Assembly: GCF_004005485.1 (NCBI RefSeq)
Contig: NZ_RZUL01000003.1
Coordinates: 434,001 to 498,000 of the forward strand
DNA from: Sphingobium algorifonticola
GTDB taxonomy: Bacteria > Pseudomonadota > Alphaproteobacteria > Sphingomonadales > Sphingomonadaceae
Length of the DNA: 64,000 nt
Direction: 5' to 3'
Under the pieces are notes generated by a model. It did not search any database and had not been told where the DNA came from. It saw nothing but the letters and a program-made list of their open reading frames with translations. This document shows positions 41,650 to 51,251 of this stretch, piece after piece (the stretch's first letter is position 1; every line of letters begins with the position of its first letter). The position numbers were made by a program, and so were the translations under genes.

Positions 41650-44112
41650 TCAAGATTTCCCGCGCGCGTCGGCTCTTTTCGTGCGCAGCGTCGCCGCCGC
41701 CGCGGAGGGGTCATCCGGCCAGGGATGGCGCGGATAACGACCGCGCATTTCCTTCGCCACATCCGCCCAGTTGCCGCGCCAAAATCCAGGCAAGTCCCGC
41801 GTCGTCTGGATGGGGCGCCCCGCCGGTGACGTCAGGCTCAGGACCAGCGGCACCTGCGCTTCGCCGATGCACGGATGGTCAGACAGGCCGAAAAGCGCCT
41901 GAACGCGCAATTCGACACGCGGGCCACCCTCGGCATCATAATCGATCGCATGGCGGCTACCGGCCGGTGACACGAATTCGGCCGGAGCCAGCCGATCGAT
42001 CCTCTGACGGCCATCCCAGCCAAGACGGTCTTCGAGCATCTGCGACAAGGCGGAAGCTGTTATGTCCGAAAGCCGTCGCTTGTCCGTCAGCAGCGGGGCC
42101 AGCCAATCGTCCAGATCAGCGAGCAAAGCGGAATCGCTGAGCCTGTCGCTGCCCGCAAAGACAGCCCGCATGCGCAGCCCCCGTGCGGCCTCCGACCAGG
42201 GCAGGAGATTGAGCCCCCCCGCCCTGACCCCGTCCACCAGCGCCGCCACGACCGCGCCGGCATCAGGACTGTCGTCAGACCCTGATGTCAGCCGTACCGC
42301 CCCGATCCGCCGTTCCCGCAGCGCCTCGACGCCGCCGGTCTCCTTTCGAAAGCGCACGATGCGGTGCTCCTCCACCCGTCCGTCAAACAGCGCCAATACA
42401 TCGGTCTCGCGGATCGACGCGGCCGACACTATCCGCGCGCCTGACGCCCGGCCTTGCACCTCGCCGATCGCCAGCCAGTCCTCCCGCGCGAGGGGGCTGA
42501 GCGGATCGAGCGTAAAGCCGCGGCCACCGACGCTCGCCCATTGCGTACCATCGGCCGACCGACGCTTCGCCACACGATCGGGAAACGCAAGCGCCAGACA
42601 CCGGCCAACCGAATCCGGCCCCTCGCTTTCGCCCTTGGGGGGGCCACCCGCCATATCGGCCCAGCGCCGGACCAACCGTCTTCCGGCATCGGCCCGTTGA
42701 CCGGCTTCCCGGCGCCAGCGCGTAAGCCGCTGTGTCATATCCACATCATTGCCGCCGAGGACACGCTCGCCAAGCAGCAAGGCAACCTCCGCAGCCGTGC
42801 TTGCCATCCCGAGCGCGCCCGCGCGCACCAGCATATGCCCTATGCGCGGCGCAAGCGGCAGCTTGGCAATGTCCCGTCCATGCCCGGTGATGCGTCCCTC
42901 GGCGTCCAGTGCGTCGAGCGACTGAAGACGCTGACGCGCTTCGGCCAGAGCGGCCTCTGGCGGCGGATCTATCCAGCGCAGGCACGCCGGGTCGGTAACG
43001 CCCCATAATGCGCAATCGAGCAGCAGCGCCGAGAGATCGCTCTCGACGATTTCGGGCGGATCGAACGGCGGCATCCCGGCGGTCGCCGCGGCTTCCCACA
43101 ATCGATAGACGACACCCGGCCGCTGGCGGGCGGCACGACCGGCGCGCTGGGTCGCGGCGGCCTGGCTCGCCTTTTCCGTCGTCAGCCGCGTTACCCCCGC
43201 CGCCCGGTCATAGCGCGGTCGCCGGGCAAGGCCGCTATCCACGACGATCCGCACGCCGTCGATGGTCAGGCTGGTCTCGGCAATGCTCGTGGCCAGAATG
43301 ACCTTGCGCTCGCCCAGCGCGGCAGGTCTGAGCGCGAGGCGTTGCGCGGCCGGGTCGAGCGATCCGTGCAGCCGGTGGACTCGCACCGAAGCGGGCAGCG
43401 CAACCAGCCGCTCGGCCGTCCGCTCGATCTCGGCAACGCCGGGCAGGAATACCAGCACGTCGCCTTCGCTTTCCTCGGCCAGCGCACGCTTGACCGCCGC
43501 GGCTACACTGTCCTCGATACGCTGTTCGGCGGCGCGCCCGATATGGCGCACGTCGAGCGGGTACATGCGCCCCTGGCTCTCGATCACGGGGCAACGGTCC
43601 ATCAGTGCCGCAAAGCGCGCGCCGTCTAGCGTAGCGGACATGGCAACCAGTCGCAGATCGGGCCGCAACGCCGCCTGCGCATCCAGCGCAAGCGCCAGCC
43701 CGAAATCGCTGTCGAGACTGCGCTCATGCACTTCGTCAAACAGCACGACGGAAACCCCAGACAGCTCGGGATCATCCTGAATACGGTTGCGAAATATGCC
43801 TTCGGTCAGAACAAGCAGGCGCGTGCCGGAGGACTGGCGACTGTCCATGCGCGTGGCATAACCGACCGTGCCGCCCGGCGTCTCGCCGCACATCGCTGCG
43901 ATCCGTTCCGCCGCTGCCCGCGCCGCCAGACGCCGGGGCGAAAGCAGCAGAACCTGCCCGGTGCACCAGTCCTGCCGCAGTATTTCAGGTGCCACCGCCG
44001 TCGTTTTTCCGGCACCCGGCGGCGCGACGAGAACGGCATTGCTGCTGGCGCGCAGACTGGCCATCAGGTCGGCCATCACGGCATGGATGGGAAGCGGCGG
44101 CAGTTCGGACAT
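41650..44112 (-). CDS. hrpB: ATP-dependent RNA helicase HrpB
   Basis: An 820-residue DEAH-type helicase. Motifs are APPGAGKTTAVAPEIL (Walker A), LLSPRRLAARAAAERIA, VVLFDEVHERSLDSDFGLAL (motif II, here DEVH), VAMSATLDG (motif III), ATSIAETSLTIDGVRIVVDSGLARRPRYD and TQRAGRAARQRPGVVYRLW (motif VI). The HrpB-specific C-terminal domain follows (LGWDGRQRIDRLAPAEFVSPAGSRHAIDY; RDLPGFWRGNWADVAKEMRGRYPRHPWPDDP quoted by ends). Length and C-terminus are standard. Its cellular RNA target is not established. Confidence 0.95.
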   Translation of the reverse strand: MSELPPLPIHAVMADLMASLRASSNAVLVAPPGAGKTTAVAPEILRQDWCTGQVLLLSPRRLAARAAAERIAAMCGETPGGTVGYATRMDSRQSSGTRLLVLTEGIFRNRIQDDPELSGVSVVLFDEVHERSLDSDFGLALALDAQAALRPDLRLVAMSATLDGARFAALMDRCPVIESQGRMYPLDVRHIGRAAEQRIEDSVAAAVKRALAEESEGDVLVFLPGVAEIERTAERLVALPASVRVHRLHGSLDPAAQRLALRPAALGERKVILATSIAETSLTIDGVRIVVDSGLARRPRYDRAAGVTRLTTEKASQAAATQRAGRAARQRPGVVYRLWEAAATAGMPPFDPPEIVESDLSALLLDCALWGVTDPACLRWIDPPPEAALAEARQRLQSLDALDAEGRITGHGRDIAKLPLAPRIGHMLVRAGALGMASTAAEVALLLGERVLGGNDVDMTQRLTRWRREAGQRADAGRRLVRRWADMAGGPPKGESEGPDSVGRCLALAFPDRVAKRRSADGTQWASVGGRGFTLDPLSPLAREDWLAIGEVQGRASGARIVSAASIRETDVLALFDGRVEEHRIVRFRKETGGVEALRERRIGAVRLTSGSDDSPDAGAVVAALVDGVRAGGLNLLPWSEAARGLRMRAVFAGSDRLSDSALLADLDDWLAPLLTDKRRLSDITASALSQMLEDRLGWDGRQRIDRLAPAEFVSPAGSRHAIDYDAEGGPRVELRVQALFGLSDHPCIGEAQVPLVLSLTSPAGRPIQTTRDLPGFWRGNWADVAKEMRGRYPRHPWPDDPSAAAATLRTKRADARGKS

Positions 44113-44185
44113 CGCTTACTCCGAAAAGCCCCCAACCTTCGTCAAACCGATAAGGCCCGCATGCCGTGCTAACCGGCCGTGACGG

Positions 44186-45211
44186 TCAATAGGCTCTGGC
44201 GATCGCAAAGGCCACAGCCTCGGTCAGCGCGGCTTTCGCCTGTCCGTTGGCGAAGGGGCCAAGCGCGTCGATCGCGCGCTGGCCATAATGGCGGGCGCGG
44301 GCCATCGTATCGGCAATCGCCCCGGTTTCCCGCAACAGCCGCGTAGCATGCGCCAGATCGTCGTCCGACGTCTTGTGCCCCGCGATTGCGGCTTTCCAGA
44401 AGGCGCGATCGTCCGCGTCGCCGCGGGCATAGGCCAGGATGACCGGCAAGGTTACTTTGCCGTCGCGGAAATCGTCGCCGGCATCCTTGCCCATGGTCGC
44501 GCCGTCCGAATCATAATCGATCGCATCGTCGACAAGCTGGAAGGCGATGCCCAGATTTCGGCCATAGGCGTCGAGTGCCATTTCCTGCGCTTCATCCCGC
44601 TCCGCCACCACTGCCGATATACGGCAAGCAGCGGCGAACAGCGCCGCTGTCTTGGCACCGATGATATCGAGATAATGGCTTTCGTCCGTCTCGATCCGGC
44701 GCTGTGCCGTCAACTGGCTGACTTCGCCCTCGGCAATCACGGCAGACGCGTTCGACAGGATTTTCAGGACCTTCAGGCTGCCATCCTCGACCATCAGTTC
44801 GAAAGAGCGGCTGAAGAGAAAATCGCCGACCAGAACGCTGGCGCTGTTCCCCCATATGATGTTCGCGGTGCGCCGCCCGCGCCGCATGCCCGATCCATCG
44901 ACGACATCGTCATGCAACAGCGTGGCAGTGTGGATGAACTCCACGGCGGCGGCGAGCTTGTGATGGCGCGTGCCGGGATATTGCAGCAACTCCGCACAGG
45001 CCAGCGTCAGCATGGGCCGCATCCGTTTGCCCCCGCCCGCTATCAGATGCCCGGCAAGCTCGGGGATGAGGGGAATACGTGATTGCATCCGATCGAGGAT
45101 CACGCTGTTGACGCTGTTCATGCCGTTGGCGACGAGCGCCATGATCGGATCGAGCGACGGCGCACCGTTGCGGTCGATGGGCACTACATTTCCGGGGGAC
45201 GTTGCGGTCAT
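44186..45211 (-). CDS. ispB: Polyprenyl diphosphate synthase (octa/decaprenyl, IspB type)
   Basis: A 341-residue trans-prenyltransferase that makes the ubiquinone side-chain precursor. The two Asp-rich motifs are LLHDDVVDGSGMRRG (first) and QLVDDAIDYDSD (second), and the chain starts with the GGGKRMRPMLTLACAELL motif. Ubiquinone-10 is usual for sphingomonads, so a decaprenyl product is likely. The ATG at 45211 is the first good start; an in-frame TTG lies 13 codons upstream and neither has a strong SD. It is divergent from the chorismate mutase gene. Confidence 0.9.
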   Translation of the reverse strand: MTATSPGNVVPIDRNGAPSLDPIMALVANGMNSVNSVILDRMQSRIPLIPELAGHLIAGGGKRMRPMLTLACAELLQYPGTRHHKLAAAVEFIHTATLLHDDVVDGSGMRRGRRTANIIWGNSASVLVGDFLFSRSFELMVEDGSLKVLKILSNASAVIAEGEVSQLTAQRRIETDESHYLDIIGAKTAALFAAACRISAVVAERDEAQEMALDAYGRNLGIAFQLVDDAIDYDSDGATMGKDAGDDFRDGKVTLPVILAYARGDADDRAFWKAAIAGHKTSDDDLAHATRLLRETGAIADTMARARHYGQRAIDALGPFANGQAKAALTEAVAFAIARAY

Positions 45212-45350
45212 GACAGGAGGGTAAGTGGCGATGCGGAAGGGATTCCGCAACAGCTAATTGCCGCAAAGCATGCGCGATGGCACTTGCCACGGCGACGCGA
45301 TCCGGCAAAAGGCGTCAACCGGTGCCGGAAGGCAAGGCAAGGAGCTGGGC

Positions 45351-45629
45351 ATGGACGAAACGCTGCAACGCTATCGGCAGAGCATCGACAACATCGATGC
45401 CGCGCTGGTGTTCATGCTGGCCGAGCGGTTCAAGGTGACGCAGGCGGTAGGCCAGCACAAGGCGCGCCATGCCCTGCCTCCCGCCGATCCCGGACGCGAG
45501 GAACGGCAGATCGCGCGATTGCGGCAGCTGGCGCTCGAAGCCGATCTCGACCCCGATTTCACCGAAAAGTTCCTGCGTTTCATCATCGATGAAGTCATCC
45601 GCCATCACGAGCGCGCTCGCGACGCGTGA
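45351..45629 (+). CDS. Chorismate mutase (AroQ type, monofunctional)
   Basis: A 92-residue all-helical chorismate mutase converting chorismate to prephenate for Phe/Tyr synthesis. The segments LQRYRQSIDNIDAALVFMLAERFKVTQAVGQHKARH and FTEKFLRFIIDEVIRHHERAR show the AroQ pattern with active-site Arg and Lys residues. AAGGAG precedes the ATG at 45351. Its stop overlaps the GTG of the next gene (GTGA). Confidence 0.88.
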   Translation: MDETLQRYRQSIDNIDAALVFMLAERFKVTQAVGQHKARHALPPADPGREERQIARLRQLALEADLDPDFTEKFLRFIIDEVIRHHERARDA

Positions 45630-46531
45630 AGCACATCGCGGCCTTGGGTGCCTATGTGTGGCGCCAGCCCTATCTGCTGCTCGGGCTGACGATCCTGTTC
45701 TGGTCCGGCAACAGCATCATCGGCCGTGCCGTGCGCGACGATATTCCACCGCTTACCCTTGCGGCGCTGCGCTGGATCGGCGCGACAGCCATCCTCCTGC
45801 CTTTTGCCGTTGGTCCTGGTCGTCGCGACTGGCCGGTGCTGCGTGACCACTGGCAAATCATCCTCGTTCTCGGCCTGTCGGGTGTGGCGGCGTTCAATAC
45901 GCTGCTGTACCTGGGTCTGGGTCGCACCACCGCAAGCAATGCGCTGCTGATCCAGGCTTCGACGCCGCCCTTCATTCTGTTGATCGCCTGGATGCTGGAA
46001 GGGCAGCGAACGTCCGTTGCGCGCCTCGTCGGCACAGCGTTGTCGATGGCAGGCGTCATGATCGTTGTCACGCAGGGGCAAGTCGAAACGCTGCTTCATC
46101 TGCGCCTGAATGTGGGTGATATATTTGTCTTGATTGCCTCGGTGCTGTGGGCTGTCTACACGGTCCTGCTGCCAAGACGCCCCGATCTGCATCCGCTGAG
46201 CTTTCTGTGCGCGACGTTCGTGGTCGGTGTCGCCGTGGTCACGCCACTTGCCGCATGGGAGCTGTCGCATGGCGCGCGGATCGTCTGGACGCCCATGGCG
46301 ATCGGAGCCGCGTTCTATGTCGCGCTGTTTCCCTCAGTCATCGCCTATGTGTTCTATACGCGCGGCGTATCGCTGGTTGGGGGGGCTGTAGCAGGACAGT
46401 TCATCAACGCGATGCCACTGGTGGGTGCGTTACTTGCCGTACTGGCATTGGGCGAGCCGCTCGCCGCCTATCATCTGGTCGGCATGGCGACGATTCTGTT
46501 GGGCATTATCTGGTTCACACGAACGCAATAA
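45626..46531 (+). CDS. EamA/DMT-family transporter
   Basis: A 301-residue inner-membrane protein with ten hydrophobic helices in two EamA repeats (first about 15-140, starting LTILFWSGNSIIGRAVRDDIPPLTLAALRWIGA; second about 155-298, with VLWAVYTVLLPRRPD and the final LAAYHLVGMATILLGIIWF). Members export amino acids or metabolites; coupling to chorismate mutase by GTGA overlap hints at an aromatic compound, but that is inference. Confidence 0.85.
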   Translation: MKHIAALGAYVWRQPYLLLGLTILFWSGNSIIGRAVRDDIPPLTLAALRWIGATAILLPFAVGPGRRDWPVLRDHWQIILVLGLSGVAAFNTLLYLGLGRTTASNALLIQASTPPFILLIAWMLEGQRTSVARLVGTALSMAGVMIVVTQGQVETLLHLRLNVGDIFVLIASVLWAVYTVLLPRRPDLHPLSFLCATFVVGVAVVTPLAAWELSHGARIVWTPMAIGAAFYVALFPSVIAYVFYTRGVSLVGGAVAGQFINAMPLVGALLAVLALGEPLAAYHLVGMATILLGIIWFTRTQ

Positions 46532-46543
46532 GCGACCGCCCGC

Positions 46544-47911
46544 TTAGGCAGCGACCGGCAGACTGAGACGCACGAGCAGTCCGCCCAGGTCCTCGCTTTC
46601 CTCCAGCGTCACCGTGCCACCGTATATCTCGGCCACGTAGCGCACGATGGCAAGGCCAAGGCCGGTGCCCGGCTTGCCCGAATCGAGCCGTACCCCACGA
46701 TCGAAAATGCGTTCGCGGTCGCCCTCCGCTATGCCGCGCCCGTCATCTTCCACCAGCACATCGACCATGTCGCCCGCACGCCGAACAGTCGCAAAAACGC
46801 TTCCGCCGCCATATTTTGCGGCATTTTCCACAAGGTTGCCGAGCAATTCATCCAGATCCTGCCGCTCGACGCGCACGGCCGCCGTCTTGTCGCCATCCAT
46901 GTCGATGCGCACATAGGGATAGAGCCGCGCCACAGCACGCTCGACGGCTTGGAGGCTGGCCCATACTTCTGCCCGGCTCTGTGCCGAACCGCGACGGCCG
47001 ACTGCCCGCGCGCGCGCCAGATGATGATCGACCTGCCTTCGCATCGTCGTCGCCTCGCGGATCACGGTGTCGGCGAGATCGGCCGCCTGGGCGGTCGCCG
47101 CGTTCATGATGACGGTCAACGGTGTCTTGAGCGCGTGCGCAAGATTACCGGCATGGGTCCGTGCCTCTTCCGCTTGCCGCTCATTATGCGCCAGTAGCGC
47201 ATTCAACTCTTCGACCATCGGCCGCACTTCGGTCGGCATCGGCGCGTCCACGCGGCTCTTGCTGCCCGCACGCATCGCCACGATTTCCAGCCGTACCCGG
47301 CGCAGCGGCAACAGGCCGATGAAGGTCTGCAACACCACCATCATAATTAGGCCCGCGCCCAGCAGCGCGAAACTTTTGACCAGCGTCGACCGGAGCGTCT
47401 CGATCTGGGCGTCGAGACCCGATCGCGCCTGCGCCACCATGAACATCCAGCGCAGGTTCGATCCGGGCAGGACCACCCGCCGCTCCATCACGCGCAGATC
47501 CTCGTCGGGAAACTGTTTGCTGTCATAGACATGATATTCCCGATCGCGATGACCGGCATCGACCTTAAGGGCGCGGTCCCACAACGAGCGGGAGCGCCAA
47601 TCCTCGCGGCCAGGCGCGCTGATCTGATAATAAAGCCCGCTGTTCGGCTCCAGGAACCGCTGGTCGGCCAGCGGGCGGTTGAACAGCACTTCGCCATCCG
47701 GTCCGATTTCCGCCGAGGCGATCATGGCGGTGAGCACATAGCTCATCCCGTCATCGAAATTGCGTGTAACAGCATCACTCAGCACACGATCCAGCGCGAT
47801 GCCCCCACCTAGCAGCAGCAGCCCGATCCACAGAGCCGCAATGCCGATCATCCGGCGGCTGAGCGATCCGGTGGAGCGTTGTGGGCGCGCGGGGGCAGGT
47901 TCGTCAGTCAT
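46544..47911 (-). CDS. Sensor histidine kinase (PhoQ/FeuQ-like)
   Basis: A 455-residue membrane kinase. TM1 is at about 20-40 (MIGIAALWIGLLLLGGGIAL), a periplasmic sensor domain follows to about 175, TM2 is ALLGAGLIMMVVLQTFIGLL, then HAMP-like and DHp regions with the phospho-His in NLAHALKTPLTVIMNAA, and the ATPase with N box LLGNLVENAAKYGGG, G1 VEDDGRGIAEGD and G2 GKPGTGLGLAIVRYVAEIYGG. It lies 53 bases after the response regulator gene and is the last gene of a PepSY-regulator-kinase operon. The signal sensed is unknown. Confidence 0.92.
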   Translation of the reverse strand: MTDEPAPARPQRSTGSLSRRMIGIAALWIGLLLLGGGIALDRVLSDAVTRNFDDGMSYVLTAMIASAEIGPDGEVLFNRPLADQRFLEPNSGLYYQISAPGREDWRSRSLWDRALKVDAGHRDREYHVYDSKQFPDEDLRVMERRVVLPGSNLRWMFMVAQARSGLDAQIETLRSTLVKSFALLGAGLIMMVVLQTFIGLLPLRRVRLEIVAMRAGSKSRVDAPMPTEVRPMVEELNALLAHNERQAEEARTHAGNLAHALKTPLTVIMNAATAQAADLADTVIREATTMRRQVDHHLARARAVGRRGSAQSRAEVWASLQAVERAVARLYPYVRIDMDGDKTAAVRVERQDLDELLGNLVENAAKYGGGSVFATVRRAGDMVDVLVEDDGRGIAEGDRERIFDRGVRLDSGKPGTGLGLAIVRYVAEIYGGTVTLEESEDLGGLLVRLSLPVAA

Positions 47912-47964
47912 GAATGCACAGCGTAGCGGTCCGTTCGAACCGGACGAGGCATGATGTCAGCCAC

Positions 47965-48630
47965 TCACCCGACCGGCTCATCAAGACTGTAGCCCAGACC
48001 CCGGATGGTGGTGATGACATCGGCGCCCAGTTTCTTGCGGATGCGCGTCACGAACACTTCGATCGTGTTCGAATCCCGGTCGAAGTCCTGATCGTAGATA
48101 TGCTCGATCAGTTCGGTACGGCTCACCACCTTGCCCTTATGATGCAGCAGATAGGACAGGAGCTTATATTCCTGCGCCGTCAGCTTCACCGGTTCGCCGT
48201 TCAGCGTCACCTTGCCCGACCGCGTGTCGAGGCGTACGTCACCGGCCGTCAACTCGCTGGACGCATTGCCCGACGCGCGGCGGATAAGGGCGCGTAAGCG
48301 CGCGATCAGTTCCTCGCTCTGAAACGGCTTGGCGAGATAATCGTCCGCCCCCGCATCCAGCCCCGCCACCTTGTCCGACCAGCTATCGCGGGCCGTCAAC
48401 ACCAGAACGGGAAACGTCTTCCCATCCTTGCGCCAGCGATCGAGCACAGTCAGCCCATCGATTTCCGGCAGGCCCAAATCGAGCACCACGGCGTCATAGG
48501 CTTCGGTCGAGCCAAGAAAATGCCCGTCCTCGCCATCGGTGGCAAGATCGACGGCGTATCCTGCGCCTTCCAGCGTATTTTTGAGCTGCTGGCCCAGGCT
48601 AGGCTCGTCCTCAACGATCAACAGACGCAT
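47965..48630 (-). CDS. OmpR-family response regulator
   Basis: A 221-residue two-domain regulator. The receiver domain has the acidic pair in VEDEPSLG, the phosphoacceptor Asp in DAVVLDLGLPEIDGL (about residue 51) and the Lys in DDYLAKPFQSEEL. The C-terminal winged helix matches OmpR/PhoB proteins (LTAQEYKLLSYLLHHKGKVVSRTELIEHIYDQDFDRDSNTIEVFVTRIRKKLG quoted by its ends). AGAGGG precedes the ATG. It pairs with the kinase downstream. Confidence 0.94.
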   Translation of the reverse strand: MRLLIVEDEPSLGQQLKNTLEGAGYAVDLATDGEDGHFLGSTEAYDAVVLDLGLPEIDGLTVLDRWRKDGKTFPVLVLTARDSWSDKVAGLDAGADDYLAKPFQSEELIARLRALIRRASGNASSELTAGDVRLDTRSGKVTLNGEPVKLTAQEYKLLSYLLHHKGKVVSRTELIEHIYDQDFDRDSNTIEVFVTRIRKKLGADVITTIRGLGYSLDEPVG

Positions 48631-48669
48631 GATGCCCTCTTTTCTCTCTTTGTCGTATCAAAACCCGGG

Positions 48670-48987
48670 TCAGCGCGCCCAGCCGATGATGTCGCCGGTC
48701 CGTCCGTCCACATCAACCCAGACGACCTTGCCGTCCTTAACATATTTCAAACGATAACGGTTGGCCCCGGCATTGAACTCCGAGCCCAGGTACGTCGCGT
48801 CGCCCATTTCGGATTCGACCCGACGCTTCAGGATGGAAAAGGGCATGACATGGCCGTCGAGCATCGCCCGGCGCGCGGCATCCTGCTCGTCGCGGCGGCC
48901 CAACGCATGCGCGTCCGGCAGGGCAAAGCCGATGGACAGCATGACGGCAAGCGCAAGGGAAACGGACGACCGGGCAAACATGGACAT
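48670..48987 (-). CDS. Secreted PepSY-domain protein
   Basis: A 105-residue protein with a signal peptide (SLALAVMLSIGFALPDAHA) and one PepSY domain (VMPFSILKRRVESEMGDATYLGSEFNAGANRYRLKYVKDGKVVWVDVDGRTGDIIG, quoted by its ends). Two ATGs (48987, 48981) are possible starts. It is 39 bases upstream of the response regulator gene on the same strand. Small periplasmic proteins encoded ahead of a regulator/kinase pair can modulate the kinase; that role is inferred from position. Confidence 0.85.
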   Translation of the reverse strand: MSMFARSSVSLALAVMLSIGFALPDAHALGRRDEQDAARRAMLDGHVMPFSILKRRVESEMGDATYLGSEFNAGANRYRLKYVKDGKVVWVDVDGRTGDIIGWAR

Positions 48988-49163
48988 GCGTCATGGCATA
49001 GAGAACCAGCATTGAACAGGTGGTGAATAAGCGCAAAAACAAACATCCAGCCCATCCGATCCGTCGAAAATCGTGCATATTGATCAACATGCCGACCGAA
49101 TAGTCGACGGATAGGATCGGACATCCACTGGCAGTCAGGCAAGAAGGCTGTTACCTTCAGTTG

Positions 49164-49832
49164 ATGTCTGAACCTAATTTGGCGCCTGCGCCTGGCCGTC
49201 CCGGCATTTACGTGCGCGGCACCGAAACTGTTGAAACCATTTTGAAAGCGGCGCTGGCCGTATTGATTGATGAAGGCGCGGGTGCTTTCACGATACGCAG
49301 GATCGCGGCAGCATGCGGCGTGAAGGTCGGCAATGTCAGCTATCATTTTCCGCGCAAGGAAATGCTGATTCAGGTGCTGCTCGACGAACTTGTCGACTCG
49401 TACGACAAGCTGCTGGACGATACCGTGCGCAAGCCCGGCCTTTCGACCGACGAGCGCCTGCGGCTCATCATCATTCTTTGCCTCGACGACATCGGGTCCA
49501 AGCGAACAAGCCATCTGTTCACGGAGTTATGGGCGCTTGCCAATCACAACGCCTTCGTCGCGGAACGCGTCGGCAGCTTCTATCAGAAAGTGCATGATCT
49601 CATCGGGCAATATGTCGCCGAACTCAATCCCGCGCTGTCGGCCGAGGACGTTCACAGCGTGGCGCTCTACATCAGCGCGTCGATGGAAGGTGCGACGCCC
49701 TTCGTCGGCTATCGCAAGCCCTGGGCGCACAAGATGGGTGCCTTCACGCATATCGCCGTGAAGGCGCTGGTGACCATGGTCAAGACGATCACACCGCAGG
49801 ATATTGCCGGATTGACACAGCCCGAGCGATAG
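49164..49832 (+). CDS. TetR-family regulator (first of two paralogues)
   Basis: A 222-residue one-component repressor. The N-terminal HTH is typical (ILKAALAVLIDEGAGAFTIRRIAAACGVKVGNVSYHFPRKEML, about 25-67), and the C-terminal ligand domain holds LFTELWALANHNAFVAERV and ALYISASMEGATPFVG. These segments are closely shared with the second TetR protein at 54740-55423, so the two are paralogues bracketing the amine dehydrogenase genes. The ATG at 49164 lacks a clear SD. It is divergent from the PepSY gene; an MFS gene follows 73 bases later. Confidence 0.88.
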   Translation: MSEPNLAPAPGRPGIYVRGTETVETILKAALAVLIDEGAGAFTIRRIAAACGVKVGNVSYHFPRKEMLIQVLLDELVDSYDKLLDDTVRKPGLSTDERLRLIIILCLDDIGSKRTSHLFTELWALANHNAFVAERVGSFYQKVHDLIGQYVAELNPALSAEDVHSVALYISASMEGATPFVGYRKPWAHKMGAFTHIAVKALVTMVKTITPQDIAGLTQPER

Positions 49833-49905
49833 GAAAACATGCTGACGGGGGATAGGATGGTCTGAACGGCACAGGCGCAGCCATGCGTATTTGTTGCCGT
49901 GGGGA

Positions 49906-51105
49906 ATGATGTCCGCCGAACGCCCAGATCAGCGCTGCATCGCAGGAGCCGGCATTGCCGCCGCCGCCCTGGCATGCCTTCAGCCCGGCATCGACCCGGT
50001 TTTTCTGACTTTGCTGACGTCTGCGGGCATCGCCGATCCCGCAGATCACGGCTGGATCGTCGGCGCAACGCAGACGGGGATGGCCATAGGCGCGGTCGTT
50101 GCGTGGCGCATGAGCGACCGTTTGCCACGCAGCAGTATAAGCTTGGCCGCCATCTGCGCCACGCTCGCAGCACTGGCAACGCTCCAAGCGGCGTCATTCT
50201 GGGCGCTGATTGCTCTGCGGACGCTCTATGGTGCTGCAATGGGGCTGATTTATACCCATGTGATGGCCGTCATAGCCGCTGTCCGCCCGACCAGCGCCTA
50301 TGGGATCGTGTTCCTCGTGCAGCTCGCGCTTTCCACACTCGTGGCGCTGTTGCTTCCGCTGATGGCACACATGTTTTCGCCTTCGGTCGCCATAACGGCC
50401 TGTGCATGCGTTCCACTCGCCCTGATGGTGCTAGGGCAAGTCAGGATCGCCGATGAAACACGCCCGCCCGCCATCGATCGGACAGCAGGCCCGCAGCAGG
50501 CGACGAAGACGGCCTGGGCACTGCTTGGCGCGACTTTCTGGTTCGTCTGCACCACGATGATCGTTTGGAGCTTCGTCGGCACCTTGGCGATCAATGCCGG
50601 TATCGGCGAGACAACCATTGGCTATGCCGTCGCGCTCGGATCGGTCGCGGGCGTCGTTACTGCGGCCATAGTGGCACGCGACCGCCCTTCCCTCCCCCTG
50701 ACGATCAGCGGCCCGATCGCGGGTATGGCCATGCTCGCGCCGCTTTTCATGACCTATCCAGGCCAGAACGCTGCATTCATATTGTCCGTCATTTTCCTCA
50801 ACATCGGCTCGACGGCCATGGTCATCCGCTGTTCCGGCGCGGCGAGCGCAAAAGGCGGCACGGCGCTGTTTCGCCGCATGGTCGCCGCCAGCCATAGCCT
50901 TGGTATGATCGCGGGGCCGGTGATCGGCGCAACACTCGCGGCACTGCTGGGCCCTGAAGGCCTTGCGAGCGGCGCTTTGGGAACATTCGGCGGGGCCTGT
51001 CTGGCGCTGATGGCGGCAGCCCGGTGGACGCGCCTGTCGCCAGTCTTGGATAGTCAGACAGCAGACGAATCGCGGCCTCTGCGCGATGCGCCTTGGGGAG
51101 CATGA
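49906..51105 (+). CDS. MFS transporter
   Basis: A 399-residue major facilitator protein with twelve predicted helices in two halves (first half includes GWIVGATQTGMAIGAVVAWRMSDRLPR, with the family's loop 2-3 pattern; the second half begins near TAWALLGATFWFVCTTMIVWSF). GTGGGGA lies just before the paired ATGs at 49906 and 49909. It lies between a TetR gene and the amine dehydrogenase cluster on the same strand, so import of the amine or export of its aldehyde product is possible. Substrate unknown. Confidence 0.85.
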   Translation: MMSAERPDQRCIAGAGIAAAALACLQPGIDPVFLTLLTSAGIADPADHGWIVGATQTGMAIGAVVAWRMSDRLPRSSISLAAICATLAALATLQAASFWALIALRTLYGAAMGLIYTHVMAVIAAVRPTSAYGIVFLVQLALSTLVALLLPLMAHMFSPSVAITACACVPLALMVLGQVRIADETRPPAIDRTAGPQQATKTAWALLGATFWFVCTTMIVWSFVGTLAINAGIGETTIGYAVALGSVAGVVTAAIVARDRPSLPLTISGPIAGMAMLAPLFMTYPGQNAAFILSVIFLNIGSTAMVIRCSGAASAKGGTALFRRMVAASHSLGMIAGPVIGATLAALLGPEGLASGALGTFGGACLALMAAARWTRLSPVLDSQTADESRPLRDAPWGA

Positions 51106-51164
51106 TGATAGCCGACCGCATTCGCCGAAAAAATTGCTGCGCTGCATCGAATCGCTTGACCAAT

Positions 51165-51182
51165 TCTGGACATCTGTCCAGA
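51165..51182. promoter_or_regulatory. Candidate operator upstream of the amine dehydrogenase operon
   Basis: TCTGGACA-TC-TGTCCAGA is a perfect 8-bp inverted repeat with a two-base spacer, 70 bases upstream of the aauB ATG. A TTGACA (51184-51189) follows directly, so the repeat abuts a plausible -35; no good -10 is at the usual distance. The size is right for a TetR-family dimer, and two TetR genes flank the operon. I found no exact second copy in front of either tetR gene. Confidence 0.5.
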
Positions 51183-51251
51183 CTTGACAACATCGTTATC
51201 GGCAAGGGACAACGCGCATAGCGTAGAGCCTGCGCAACAGGGGGATCAGGG

